A model generated the notes under the pieces. The model was given only the letters and a program-made list of their open reading frames with translations. It had not been told where the DNA came from and ran no database searches. A stretch of 64,000 nt of DNA from JAFLBI01 sp964616465 (GTDB lineage Bacteria; Bacteroidota; Bacteroidia; Chitinophagales; Chitinophagaceae): assembly GCA_964616465.1 (NCBI GenBank), contig CAZTTO010000013.1:1-64000 (forward strand). Direction: 5' to 3'. Both the position numbers and the translations under genes were made by a program. Below, piece after piece: positions 16,758 through 25,487 of the stretch. Position 1 is the stretch's first letter. The number at the start of each line of letters is the position of its first letter.

Positions 16758-18182
16758 CTACTCGTCCCAACATTCCAAACCTGTGCGAGTTTTTGGAAAT
16801 TTGAATGGTTGAATACGAAGCAATAAATAACCGCCTCCCTGTATTTCTTTTGAATTAAACAGGTTTTTAATGTTGTGAATACCCAGAATAAGTGGACCAG
16901 CTTTGAATGCTAGTCCTGCCCATACTTGTTGTTGGGTAGTGATTTGAATTGGAGCGAACAGTCCCCAATGAATGGTTTCCCATCTTGGTGTGATGGTAAG
17001 ATGATGCAGCTCACGTGTTCTTAAAAAAGGAAAGTATTGCCTTTGATTAAACTGGGCAACCCAATTTGCATTAACATAAAAATTGTTTCCCAGCGATTTA
17101 TCAATTTGAACAACCAATCTTGTTGGATGGCTGATGCGCATAGTAGAATCAAGGTTTGTTGTAGAGGTAAAAACGGTTGCCAAACTATCGCGTAGTCTGC
17201 GTGAGCTTGTTAGTTCTTCAAATCTTCTACTAAGAATTTCATCATTCATTCCAGGCCTTGGTCTGTTAAATGTTGAGGCATGTCTATTTGGTTCAAAAAT
17301 ATTGCTACCTAAATCAAGCAATGAAATACCAAACTTCCAGTCGTAGTTCAGTGGTCCCCAAGCTTCCTCAGCATCTTTTTTAATGAGGTATTCGGTACCA
17401 AATGAAAGTCCGATATTATTTTTTGATTGCTTGCGATATCCATTTGCTGCGCCTAGTGTTGACGAGAATGTGTTTTCATCTAGCCAGTCGTAGCCTCTAT
17501 GGTAAGCAAAGTATGCACCTCCCTGTTGTAACTCGTACAACCGCCCTTGAGACGTAAGCCGACGATTGTAGCTAAGTTGTTGCGCTCCTCCGGCAACGGC
17601 TGAAAGTCCAACCTGAATATGCATGGTTCCACCAATACTCCACCTACTTTGCTCAGATTGATGAATAACATGCGCATAAGAAAAATTAACCTCAGCCCAA
17701 CCGCTATGTAAAACGTCACCATCTAAGTAAGCATTAGATTCATTTGCGCTTAAAAATTCTTTGAAGTTTGAAATTGTATCAATATGGGTATATGGTGATG
17801 TTTGAAAATGGGTAAGTGTTCTAAATCGGAAACCAGCAGAGAGAGCATGACGGTTATTGATTTTATATAATATATTAAATAGGTTGAAGTCGATGGACAT
17901 ATCACCAATTCTAGAAAAAGTGCCTTCTCTTGCAAAAAGTTCTCTTTGTCCTGTTTGTGGATTTTTAATGAAATCTACCGCATTGGTTTGCGCTTGAACC
18001 TGAAAGCCACCAATTATAAGATCCTTTTTGAAGGCATGGTTGACTATAGAACCGGGGTTTTGGAAACTGAGGGCTGCGCCACCAAAAGGAGAGCCGTGGG
18101 TAGCGTGGTATGACTGGGCTTCAACAAAAAAGGGATTAATAACTAGTAGAATGAATAGTAGGAGGGTAGTTAGGGGCTTCAT
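16758..18182 (-). CDS. Outer-membrane beta-barrel protein, DUF5723-like
   Basis: 474 residues with a signal peptide (KPLTTLLLFILLVINPFFVEA, cleavage near residue 22). The mature part is rich in alternating aromatic/polar beta strands with glycine turns, and starts with HGSPFGGAALSFQNPGSI, typical of DUF5723 proteins of Bacteroidota. It probably sits in the outer membrane; no transported substrate is known. It is transcribed divergently from the ribosomal operon, 290 bases away. Confidence 0.7.
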   Translation of the reverse strand: MKPLTTLLLFILLVINPFFVEAQSYHATHGSPFGGAALSFQNPGSIVNHAFKKDLIIGGFQVQAQTNAVDFIKNPQTGQRELFAREGTFSRIGDMSIDFNLFNILYKINNRHALSAGFRFRTLTHFQTSPYTHIDTISNFKEFLSANESNAYLDGDVLHSGWAEVNFSYAHVIHQSEQSRWSIGGTMHIQVGLSAVAGGAQQLSYNRRLTSQGRLYELQQGGAYFAYHRGYDWLDENTFSSTLGAANGYRKQSKNNIGLSFGTEYLIKKDAEEAWGPLNYDWKFGISLLDLGSNIFEPNRHASTFNRPRPGMNDEILSRRFEELTSSRRLRDSLATVFTSTTNLDSTMRISHPTRLVVQIDKSLGNNFYVNANWVAQFNQRQYFPFLRTRELHHLTITPRWETIHWGLFAPIQITTQQQVWAGLAFKAGPLILGIHNIKNLFNSKEIQGGGYLLLRIQPFKFPKTRTGLECWDE

Positions 18183-18411
18183 CTAGGCTGTCTATTAATT
18201 CGTCTTGAAACAAAACCAACGTAAAGTTCTTCATTTTTAATATGCTGCGAGTGTTTAAAGGATATTTTAATAACGGGATTTCCCCCTTAAATACAAGTCA
18301 GAAATTTGTATTAAATGTTTGATAATCAGCCGTATGAGTCTAATTTGTTCGTATTTTTGTTGCTATTTCGGTTCAAATCATGCACAGATGTTAAAAAAAA
18401 TATCTTTTTTC

Positions 18412-18442
18412 TTGTCTGTTCCACATACACCTCTTACCTTTG
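18412..18442 (+). promoter_or_regulatory. Promoter of the S10-spc operon
   Basis: TTG at 18412-18414 and TACCTTTG at 18435-18442, separated by 20 bases, match the Bacteroidota -33 (TTTG/TTG) and -7 (TAnnTTTG) pattern. Transcription would begin around 18447, giving a leader of about 25 bases before the rpsJ ATG. The rest of the 18183-18411 gap shows nothing I can name. Confidence 0.7.
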
Positions 18443-18444
18443 CA

Positions 18445-18466
18445 ACCCCAATGAGAAAATTGGGTT
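18445..18466 (+). promoter_or_regulatory. 5' leader hairpin before rpsJ
   Basis: CCCAAT (18447-18452) pairs with ATTGGG (18459-18464) around GAGAAA, with AACC/GGTT extending the stem through one bulge. It lies at the predicted RNA 5' end and 7 bases before the start codon, so it could protect the mRNA end or gate translation. A comparable CCCGA/TCGGG hairpin precedes rpsA. Confidence 0.55.
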
Positions 18467-18472
18467 CCGACT

Positions 18473-18778
18473 ATGTCACAAAGAATTCGCATTAAATTAC
18501 AATCTTACGATCACAGCTTAGTAGACAAATCTGCTGAGAAAATTGTGAAAACAGTTCGTAGTACTGGTGCTGTAGTAACTGGTCCTATTCCTTTGCCTAC
18601 ACACAAGAGAATATTTACTGTATTGCGTTCACCGCACGTTAATAAAAAGAGCCGTGAGCAGTTTCAGCTATGTACGCACAAGCGTTTGTTGGATATCTAC
18701 ACTTCTACTTCTAAAACAGTAGATGCGTTGAGTAAGTTAGACTTGCCTTCAGGTGTAGAGGTTGAGATCAAGGCCTAG
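18473..18778 (+). CDS. rpsJ: 30S ribosomal protein S10
   Basis: 101 residues, full length for uS10 (MSQRIRIKLQSYDHSLVDKS…, with PLPTHKRIFTVLRSPHVNKK). It sits in the 30S head and, with NusB, in the antitermination complex. It opens the ribosomal cluster here. The usual upstream neighbours rpsL, rpsG and fusA are absent, so rpsJ has its own promoter. A 289-base structured spacer separates it from rplC. Confidence 0.98.
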   Translation: MSQRIRIKLQSYDHSLVDKSAEKIVKTVRSTGAVVTGPIPLPTHKRIFTVLRSPHVNKKSREQFQLCTHKRLLDIYTSTSKTVDALSKLDLPSGVEVEIKA

Positions 18779-19067
18779 TGAGTTAGAGAGGCGTTTAGCG
18801 CTTCAAAAAAGTTCTTATACAATATCATCTCTCAAGTTCGCATAAGGCGAATGAAAAGAGCGCTGATTAAAAAAGTAAAATCTTGCTCGATTGAGCAACG
18901 ACATATAAACAAGCCCTTCGAGGTTTGTTTACTGCCGGTACTTCTGAAGCCATTGGCATCCAATGCAAGTTGGATAAAAAGAAAAGGTCGGCAGCGAACA
19001 AAGGATTGAATTCTGTTTTCATCACAGAATGTCCTTCACACCTCAGCGGGGCACAAACCGCTACAAG
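18779..19067 (+). promoter_or_regulatory. Structured spacer/leader upstream of rplC
   Basis: An exceptionally long gap for this operon, with no open gene but several perfect hairpins: TTCGC/GCGAA (18837-18851), TTGCTC/GAGCAA (18883-18898), CATTGG/CCAATG (18951-18965) nested inside a longer-range pair CTGCCG (18932-18937) with CGGCAG (18989-18994), and ATTCTGT/ACAGAAT (19010-19030). This looks like a cis-acting RNA, perhaps an autoregulatory site for a ribosomal protein such as L4 or L3; the ligand is inference. Confidence 0.55.
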
Positions 19068-19685
19068 ATGAAAGGTATTATTGGTAAAAAAATTGGAATG
19101 ACCAGCATTTTCGCTGCCGATGGAAAGCAGACTCCCTGCACCATCATTGAAGCTGGTCCATGTGTAGTAACACAGGTTAAGGAGGCAGGAAAAGACGGTT
19201 ATTCTGCATTACAGTTGGCGTTTGGCGATAAGAAAGATAAGCATGCCAACAAAGCTGAAGCAAATCACTTCGCTAAAGCTCAAACAGCTCCCAAAAAATT
19301 TGTAAAAGAATTTCGTGATTATTCACTTACTAAAAACTTAGGTGAAACAATTACGGTTGACATTTTTGCTGAAGGCGAAACTGTTGATGTAGTTGGTACA
19401 ACTAAGGGTAAAGGTTTCCAGGGTGTTGTAAAACGCCATGGTTTCAGTGGTGTGGGTCAGCAATCTCACGGTCAGCACGATCGTCAAAGAGCACCAGGTT
19501 CTATTGGTAACTCTTCTGACGCTTCTCGCGTTTTCAAAGGAATGCGTATGGCTGGACGCATGGGTGGCGACCGAGTAAAAATGAAGGGTTTGAAAGTTGT
19601 GAAAATTTTCGCCGAAAAGAATTACATCCTGATCAGCGGGTCAATTCCTGGTCATAACGGATCCATCGTATACATTCAGAAGTAA
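19068..19685 (+). CDS. rplC: 50S ribosomal protein L3
   Basis: 205 residues from the ATG at 19068 (MKGIIGKKIGMTSIF). An in-frame ATG at 19029 would add 13 residues not seen in L3 and would fall inside the 19010-19030 hairpin, so I reject it. Family marks include GKGFQGVVKRHGFSG and the central loop GQQSHGQHDRQRAPGSIG that reaches toward the peptidyl transferase centre. L3 is an early 23S rRNA assembly protein. Confidence 0.97.
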   Translation: MKGIIGKKIGMTSIFAADGKQTPCTIIEAGPCVVTQVKEAGKDGYSALQLAFGDKKDKHANKAEANHFAKAQTAPKKFVKEFRDYSLTKNLGETITVDIFAEGETVDVVGTTKGKGFQGVVKRHGFSGVGQQSHGQHDRQRAPGSIGNSSDASRVFKGMRMAGRMGGDRVKMKGLKVVKIFAEKNYILISGSIPGHNGSIVYIQK

Positions 19686-19703
19686 AACTTTAATCTCATT
19701 CAG

Positions 19704-20339
19704 ATGCAACTAGAAGTATTAAATATAAAAGGAGAAAAGACCGGCAGAACAGTTGAACTGCCTGCTGAGATCTTCGGAGTGGAGCCTAATGATCACGTGA
19801 TTTACTTAGCTGTAAAGCAGTATCTCGCTGCTAGTCATCAGGGTACACACAAGGTAAAAACCCGTATGGAAGTAAAGGGTGCTAGCCGTAAGTTACACAA
19901 GCAAAAGGGAACTGGTGGTAGCCGTAAGGGTAACATTCGCAACCCATTATATAAGGGTGGTGGTACCATCTTTGGACCAAAACCGCACAGCTATGATTTC
20001 AAATTGAACCGTAAAGTAAAAGATCTTGCTAAGATCTCTGCTTTAAGCTACAAGGCAAAAGAAAATGCAATTGTAGTGGTAGAAGATTTGCAAATGGAAG
20101 CTCCTAAGACTAAATCTTTCGTTTCAGTTTTAGAAGGCTTAAAGGTGAACGGTAAGAAAACATTGTTTGTTTTACCAGAATACAACCAGGCTGCCTATTT
20201 AAGCTTGCGCAATTTGCCAAGAGTTCAAGGTACATTGCTTGCAGACATCAACACATACGATGTAGTTAATGCAGATGTTTTGATTTTATCTGAAAGCGCG
20301 GCTAAAATTTTTACAGAACAAGAAACTGCTGAAGCTTAA
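19704..20339 (+). CDS. rplD: 50S ribosomal protein L4
   Basis: 211 residues, normal length for uL4. The extended loop (KQKGTGGSRKGNIRNPLYKG) that lines the exit tunnel is intact. It lies 18 bases after rplC. In gammaproteobacteria L4 represses its own operon; whether it acts on the structured spacer here is unknown. Confidence 0.97.
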   Translation: MQLEVLNIKGEKTGRTVELPAEIFGVEPNDHVIYLAVKQYLAASHQGTHKVKTRMEVKGASRKLHKQKGTGGSRKGNIRNPLYKGGGTIFGPKPHSYDFKLNRKVKDLAKISALSYKAKENAIVVVEDLQMEAPKTKSFVSVLEGLKVNGKKTLFVLPEYNQAAYLSLRNLPRVQGTLLADINTYDVVNADVLILSESAAKIFTEQETAEA

Positions 20340-20367
20340 TCAATAACGTTTCAAAACTCTTTGAATC

Positions 20368-20667
20368 ATGAGACCAAATGAAATTTTAATCAAGCCGATT
20401 TTGACTGAAAAGGCAAATGCCCAGCAGGAGAAGTTGAGAAGATATGCATTCCGCGTTGACAGGAAAGCAAACAAGTTAGAAATCAAGAAAGCGGTTGAAT
20501 CATTTTATGGTGTAACAGTTGTAGATGTTAATACTTCTGTAGTTCCAGGAAAAGTGAAGTCACGCTTTACTAAATCAGGTTTCTTAACTGGTATGAAAGG
20601 TGCTTACAAAAAAGCAATGGTAACAGTTGCTGAAGGTGAAAGCATTGATTTGTACGCTAACATTTAA
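20368..20667 (+). CDS. rplW: 50S ribosomal protein L23
   Basis: 99 residues (MRPNEILIKPILTEKANAQQ…). uL23 lies at the tunnel exit and docks trigger factor and SRP. The 28-base gap before it can form TTCAAA/TTTGAA. Standard position between rplD and rplB. Confidence 0.97.
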   Translation: MRPNEILIKPILTEKANAQQEKLRRYAFRVDRKANKLEIKKAVESFYGVTVVDVNTSVVPGKVKSRFTKSGFLTGMKGAYKKAMVTVAEGESIDLYANI

Positions 20668-20725
20668 TTGATAACTAAATATGGCTTGAACTGGCCGACA
20701 ATCAGTTCATAAAAAGTAGATTACT

Positions 20726-21565
20726 ATGGCACTAAGAAAATATAAACCAATTACAGCCGGAACTCGTTGGAGAATTGGGAATGCTTATGCAGAAGTTACT
20801 ACCAACGTTCCTGAGAAATCTCTTTTAGAGAAGAAGTCTAAGACTGGTGGTAGAAACGCACAAGGTCGCAGATCTATGCGTTATATTGGTGGCGGTAGCA
20901 AGCAGAAGTATCGTATTGTAGATTTCAAGAGAAACAAGTTTGATGTTCCAGCTACTGTATTAACCATTGAATACGATCCAAACCGTACAGCATTTATTGC
21001 ATTGGTTCAATATAATGATGGTGAAAAGAAATATATCATTGCTCCACAAGGATTACAAGTTGGTGCAACTATCCAAAGCGGTGCTACTGTAGCTCCTGAA
21101 TTGGGTAATGCTCTTCCTTTGAAGAATATGCCTTTAGGTACCATGGTGCACAATATTGAAATGCAACCTGGTCAGGGTGGTAAGTTAGTACGTAGTGCTG
21201 GTTCTTCTGCTCAGCTTACTGCAAAAGAAGAATCTTATGCTGTATTAAAGATGCCTTCTGGTGAAATCAGAAAAGTATTGATTCAGTGTATGGCAACAGT
21301 TGGTATCGTTTCAAACAGCGATCACAGTTTGCAAACTATGGGTAAAGCTGGTAGAACTCGTTGGAAAGGTATCCGTCCACGTGTACGTGGTGTTGCAATG
21401 AACCCAGTTGATCACCCAATGGGTGGTGGTGAAGGTCGTGCATCTGGAGGTCATCCAAGAAGCAGAACTGGTAAGTATGCTAAAGGTGAGAAGACTCGTA
21501 CAAGAGGAAAAGGAAGCGATAAGTTGATTGTACAGAGAAGAGACGGTAAAAAATTAACTAAGTAA
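20726..21565 (+). CDS. rplB: 50S ribosomal protein L2
   Basis: 279 residues. The C-terminal signature GVAMNPVDHPMGGGEGR, with the His needed for peptidyl transferase function, is present. The leader before it (20668-20725) contains a TGAACTG/CAGTTCA hairpin near 20687-20709. Normal length and position. Confidence 0.98.
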   Translation: MALRKYKPITAGTRWRIGNAYAEVTTNVPEKSLLEKKSKTGGRNAQGRRSMRYIGGGSKQKYRIVDFKRNKFDVPATVLTIEYDPNRTAFIALVQYNDGEKKYIIAPQGLQVGATIQSGATVAPELGNALPLKNMPLGTMVHNIEMQPGQGGKLVRSAGSSAQLTAKEESYAVLKMPSGEIRKVLIQCMATVGIVSNSDHSLQTMGKAGRTRWKGIRPRVRGVAMNPVDHPMGGGEGRASGGHPRSRTGKYAKGEKTRTRGKGSDKLIVQRRDGKKLTK

Positions 21566-21623
21566 ACAGCATTGTTAAAATGTCCGGGAGCAATCTCGGA
21601 AAATCAACAACTAAAAACAGAAT

Positions 21624-21890
21624 ATGGCTCGTTCAATTAAAAAAGGACCTTACGTAGATGCGAAACTTGAAAAGAAAGTTGTAGCAATCAACGATGGAAG
21701 TGCAAAGAAGGGTGTAATTAAAACTTGGAGCAGAAGATCAACTATTACTCCAGATTTTGTTGGACACACTTTTGCAGTTCACAACGGAAATAAGTTTATT
21801 CCAGTTTATGTAACTGAATTTATGGTGGGACATAAATTGGGCGAATTTGCTCCAACCCGCAACTTTAAAGGACATTCTGGAAGCAAATAA
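21624..21890 (+). CDS. rpsS: 30S ribosomal protein S19
   Basis: 88 residues (MARSIKKGPYVDAKLEKKV, later GHKLGEFAPTRNFKGHSGSK). uS19 is in the 30S head and contacts S13. The 58-base spacer upstream holds a CCGGGA-GCAA-TCTCGG hairpin. Confidence 0.97.
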   Translation: MARSIKKGPYVDAKLEKKVVAINDGSAKKGVIKTWSRRSTITPDFVGHTFAVHNGNKFIPVYVTEFMVGHKLGEFAPTRNFKGHSGSK

Positions 21891-21930
21891 AGAAAACCTA
21901 ATTAGGACGATTTAAGAAATTTAATATACA

Positions 21931-22278
21931 ATGGAAGCAGTAGCTAAATTGAAAAATTACCCCACCGGCCCGCGCAAAATGCGTTTGTTGGCTGACGTGA
22001 TTCGTGGTATGGAGGTTGAAAAAGCTCTAGCTATTTTAGAGCATCACCCTCAGCACAACGCAACTCCTTTGGCAAAGCTATTAAAGAGTGCCATCAACAA
22101 CTGGGAGCAGAAAAACGAAGGCATGAGTGCAGCCGATAGTGGTTTGGTTGTTAAAACCATTTTTGTAGATGGTGGTCGTATTTTGAAAAGAATGCGCCCA
22201 GCACCTCAGGGTCGTGGTTACAAGATTCGTAAGCGCAGCAACCATGTAACAATAATTGTAGATTCTAAAACTAATTGA
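21931..22278 (+). CDS. rplV: 50S ribosomal protein L22
   Basis: 115 residues. The C-terminal hairpin (RMRPAPQGRGYKIRKRSNHV) that reaches into the exit tunnel, the site of macrolide resistance changes, is intact. Ten bases separate it from rpsC. Confidence 0.97.
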   Translation: MEAVAKLKNYPTGPRKMRLLADVIRGMEVEKALAILEHHPQHNATPLAKLLKSAINNWEQKNEGMSAADSGLVVKTIFVDGGRILKRMRPAPQGRGYKIRKRSNHVTIIVDSKTN

Positions 22279-22288
22279 AAACCTTCAT

Positions 22289-23056
22289 ATGGGTCAGAAA
22301 GCAAATCCGATTGGTAACAGGTTAGGTATCATCCGCGGCTGGGAAAGTAACTGGTACGCAGGTAAAAAAGATTTCGCCGTTAAATTAATTGAAGACGACA
22401 AAATCCGTAATTACCTCAATGCTCGTATTAACAAAGGCGGAATTTCCAAAATTGTTATTGAGCGTACACTAGGTAAACTCATTGTTACCATTCACACTAG
22501 CAAGCCTGGTATTATCATCGGTAAAGGTGGTGGAGAAGTAGACCGTATTAAAGAAGAGCTGAAGAAGCTAACTGGTAAAGATGATGTTCAAATCAACATC
22601 ATGGAAATCCGTCGTCCTGAGTTGGATGCCATGATTGTTGGTGATACCATTGCTCGTCAAATTGAAAACCGTATTAACTACAAGCGTGCTATTAAAATGG
22701 CAATTGCTTCAGCTCTCAGAATGGGTGCAGAAGGAATTAAAGTAAAAATAAGCGGACGTTTAGGCGGTGCTGAAATTGCACGTAGTGAGGAATTAAAACA
22801 AGGTCGTGTTCCTTTGCATACTTTCCGTATGGATATTGACTACGCAAACGTACATGCACTAACTGTTTACGGTAAGATTGGTATTAAGGTATGGATTTGT
22901 AAGGGTGAAGTTCTTACAAAGCGCGACTTAAATCCAAACTTCACTTCAGGAAAAGAAGGTGATCAAAGAAGAGGTGGAGATAGAAGAGAAGGACAAGGAA
23001 TGCGTGAACCTCGTGGTGGTGAAAGACGTGGTGGTGGAAGAGAAAGAAGAGGGTAA
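22289..23056 (+). CDS. rpsC: 30S ribosomal protein S3 with RG-rich tail
   Basis: 255 residues. KH domain motif GIIIGKGGGEVDRI lies near 74-87 and the C-terminal domain contains GRLGGAEIARSE. From about residue 222 a tail extends with repeated RRGG/RGGE units (GGERRGGGRERRG at the end), longer and more Gly/Arg-rich than the E. coli protein. uS3 lines the mRNA entry channel; the tail may add RNA contacts. Confidence 0.97.
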   Translation: MGQKANPIGNRLGIIRGWESNWYAGKKDFAVKLIEDDKIRNYLNARINKGGISKIVIERTLGKLIVTIHTSKPGIIIGKGGGEVDRIKEELKKLTGKDDVQINIMEIRRPELDAMIVGDTIARQIENRINYKRAIKMAIASALRMGAEGIKVKISGRLGGAEIARSEELKQGRVPLHTFRMDIDYANVHALTVYGKIGIKVWICKGEVLTKRDLNPNFTSGKEGDQRRGGDRREGQGMREPRGGERRGGGRERRG

Positions 23057-23098
23057 GCAGGAGCTAATTTTCATTGTTGAATTGACAAACTAACTAAG

Positions 23099-23518
23099 AT
23101 GTTACAGCCAAAAAGAACAAAACATAGAAAAGCCCAGAAAGGTCGCATTAGAGAAGTGGCCAAGCGCGGTACAACCATTTCCTTCGGAAGCTATGCATTG
23201 AAGGCTATGGAACCTATCTGGCTGACCAACCGTCAGATTGAAGCTGCACGTCAGGCAATGACGCGTGCTATGAAGAGGGAAGGTAATGTGTGGATCAGAA
23301 TATTTCCTGATAAGCCAATCACTAAAAAGCCAGCTGAAGTGCGTATGGGTAAGGGTAAAGGTAACCCTGAATATTGGGCAGCTGTTGTTGAACCCGGAAG
23401 AATCATTTTTGAGGCCGACGGTGTTCCAATGGATGTTGCTCAGCACGCTATGAGTTTGGCTGCACAAAAACTACCAATCAAAACAAAATTTGTAGTAAGG
23501 AGAGACTTACAAAATTGA
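23099..23518 (+). CDS. rplP: 50S ribosomal protein L16
   Basis: 139 residues (MLQPKRTKHRKAQKGRI…, with RIFPDKPITKKPAEVRMGKG). uL16 is near the A-site tRNA elbow and is a late assembly protein. It contains the modified-Arg site region typical of the family. Normal length. Confidence 0.97.
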   Translation: MLQPKRTKHRKAQKGRIREVAKRGTTISFGSYALKAMEPIWLTNRQIEAARQAMTRAMKREGNVWIRIFPDKPITKKPAEVRMGKGKGNPEYWAAVVEPGRIIFEADGVPMDVAQHAMSLAAQKLPIKTKFVVRRDLQN

Positions 23519-23533
23519 TAAAACCAATTTGCA

Positions 23534-23743
23534 ATGGCTAAGAAGCAAGATTATAATAACAGCATTAAAGACCTGAACGTAGAGGACCTAAAAGTTCGCA
23601 TTCAGGAAGACCAACTTCGTTTGAAGAAACTGGAGTTTGCACATGCCATTTCACCTTTGGAGAATCCTGTATCCATTCGTGGATTGCGCAGGGAAATCGC
23701 AAGGTTGAAAACACAGCTGAGAAAAAAAGAACTGGGTATCTAA
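23534..23743 (+). CDS. rpmC: 50S ribosomal protein L29
   Basis: 69 residues, two long helices (DLNVEDLKVRIQEDQLRLKK, then RGLRREIARLKTQLRKKE). uL29 sits next to L23 at the tunnel exit. Fifteen bases after rplP, 17 bases before rpsQ. Confidence 0.96.
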   Translation: MAKKQDYNNSIKDLNVEDLKVRIQEDQLRLKKLEFAHAISPLENPVSIRGLRREIARLKTQLRKKELGI

Positions 23744-23760
23744 TCCATAAAAAGTAAACA

Positions 23761-24018
23761 ATGGCGGAAAGAAATTTGCGTAAAACAAGGATAGGGGTGG
23801 TTACAAGCGACAAGATGACCAAAACCATCACCGTAGCCGTAGAAAGAAAAGTAAAGCACCCTATCTATGGAAAGTTCGTGAAGAAAACTACTAAGTTCCA
23901 TGCACACGATGAAAAGCAAGAGTGTGGTGTAGGTGATGTAGTAAGAATCATGGAAACTCGTCCACTCAGCAAGACCAAGCGTTGGAGACTGGTTGAGATT
24001 GTAGAAAAAGCTAAGTAA
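23761..24018 (+). CDS. rpsQ: 30S ribosomal protein S17
   Basis: 85 residues with the OB-fold marks TRIGVVTSDKMTKTITVAVE and GDVVRIMETRPLSKTKRW. uS17 is a primary 16S binder. An 82-base spacer follows, containing AACTTCC/GGAAGTT and AATCCC/GGGATT hairpins. Confidence 0.97.
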   Translation: MAERNLRKTRIGVVTSDKMTKTITVAVERKVKHPIYGKFVKKTTKFHAHDEKQECGVGDVVRIMETRPLSKTKRWRLVEIVEKAK

Positions 24019-24100
24019 TAGAACTTCCTAGATGGAAGTTGAATAAAGATTATAAAACCAATTTTAAATCCCTCTGTAAAAAGGGGATTGGGAGGCTAAA

Positions 24101-24469
24101 ATGATACAGCAAGAAAGCAGACTGAATGTTGCCGATAACAGTGGTGCCAAAGAGGTACTTTGTATCCGCGTACTCGGAAACAGTGGCCAGGACTATGCCA
24201 AGATTGGCGACAAGATTGTCGTAACAGTGAAGGATGCCCTTCCTTCTGGTGGTGTAAAAAAAGGTACTGTTTCAAAAGCAGTTATCGTACGTACTACCAA
24301 TAAGCTTCGTCGTAAAGATGGATCTTATATCCGCTTCGATGACAATGCAGTGGTTTTGCTAAACAACGCAGACGAACCTCGTGGAACGCGTATTTTCGGA
24401 CCAGTTGCCAGAGAATTGCGTGATAAGGGTTACATGAAAATTATTTCATTAGCTCCTGAAGTATTGTAA
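24101..24469 (+). CDS. rplN: 50S ribosomal protein L14
   Basis: 122 residues, the invariant length of uL14 (MIQQESRLNVADNSGAKEVL… ARELRDKGYMKIISLAPEVL). It sits at the subunit interface and binds the silencing factor RsfS. The preceding spacer can form a hairpin near 24066-24087. Confidence 0.98.
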   Translation: MIQQESRLNVADNSGAKEVLCIRVLGNSGQDYAKIGDKIVVTVKDALPSGGVKKGTVSKAVIVRTTNKLRRKDGSYIRFDDNAVVLLNNADEPRGTRIFGPVARELRDKGYMKIISLAPEVL

Positions 24470-24528
24470 TTCTCAAGGATCAAATAAGTTAAGCCGACTG
24501 AATCGGCGTAAAGCATAAAGCGAAAAAA

Positions 24529-24864
24529 ATGAGCAACAGATTTAAACCCAAATTCAACATCAAAAAAGGCGACAACGTAGTTGTTATTGCTGGTGATGAC
24601 AAGGATTTGAAGAAACCCCGTAAGGTGCTTGAAGTTATTGTTGACAAGGCTAAAGTAATTGTTGAGGGTGTAAACATTGTAACAAAGCATACCAAGCCTT
24701 CGGCACAAAACACCAAGGGTGGTATCGTGAAAGTAGAAGCACCTATAGCTATTAGCAACGTTATGTTGTGGGATGCAAAAACAGGTGGCGCTACTAAAGT
24801 AAAGCGTACTCGTGAAAACGGTAAACTGATTCGTGTATCTAAAAAATCCGGGGAGGCAATATAA
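24529..24864 (+). CDS. rplX: 50S ribosomal protein L24
   Basis: 111 residues with a KOW motif near the N-terminus (KKGDNVVVIAGDDKDLKKPR). uL24 starts 50S assembly. It ends 2 bases before rplE. The upstream spacer forms GCCGA/TCGGC near 24493-24507. Confidence 0.97.
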   Translation: MSNRFKPKFNIKKGDNVVVIAGDDKDLKKPRKVLEVIVDKAKVIVEGVNIVTKHTKPSAQNTKGGIVKVEAPIAISNVMLWDAKTGGATKVKRTRENGKLIRVSKKSGEAI

Positions 24865-24866
24865 TC

Positions 24867-25442
24867 ATGAGCACAGTAAAATATACTCCGAGATTGCAGG
24901 ATAAATACCAAAAGGAAGTTATACCTGCATTGATGAAAAAGTTTGCATACAAGACAATTATGCAAGCGCCTAAGTTGGACAAAATCTGTATCAACCGTGG
25001 TGTGAATGGTGCTGTTAACGACAAGAAATTGGTTGACATTGCAATTGATGAACTAACAAACATCACTGGTCAGAAAGCTGTACCAACTTTGTCTAAGAAG
25101 GACATTTCAAACTTTAAGTTACGTAAGGGTATGCCAATTGGTGCACGCGTTACTTTACGTGGTGAAAAGATGTATGAATTCCTAGATCGTTTGGTATCTG
25201 TTGCACTACCTCGTGTACGTGACTTCAAAGGAATCAGCGATAAAGCGTTTGATGGTCGCGGTAACTATACCTTAGGTGTTACAGAACAAATCATTTTCCC
25301 TGAAATTGATATTGATAAAGTAAACAAGATTACTGGTCTTGATATCACTTTCGTAACTACCGCACAAACCAACGAAGAAGCTTACGAACTATTGAAAGAG
25401 TTAGGAATGCCTTTCAAAAACACAAAAAAAGATAACAACTAA
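24867..25442 (+). CDS. rplE: 50S ribosomal protein L5
   Basis: 191 residues, slightly longer than the E. coli protein, with LDKICINRGVNGAVNDKK and the family ending ITFVTTAQTNEEAYELLKEL. uL5 forms the central protuberance with 5S rRNA and L18. It is almost contiguous with rplX, which suggests coupled translation. Confidence 0.97.
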   Translation: MSTVKYTPRLQDKYQKEVIPALMKKFAYKTIMQAPKLDKICINRGVNGAVNDKKLVDIAIDELTNITGQKAVPTLSKKDISNFKLRKGMPIGARVTLRGEKMYEFLDRLVSVALPRVRDFKGISDKAFDGRGNYTLGVTEQIIFPEIDIDKVNKITGLDITFVTTAQTNEEAYELLKELGMPFKNTKKDNN

Positions 25443-25487
25443 TTCCTACAAAAGGAAAGTTGATATAACCAAGAAATAGAATAACAC

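Noticed and set aside
19029..19067. Upstream start for rplC
   Set aside because: The added 13 residues are not part of L3, and the ATG falls within a hairpin.
24430..25066. Minus-strand frames within rplN-rplX-rplE
   Set aside because: Antisense shadows of ribosomal genes on the other strand.
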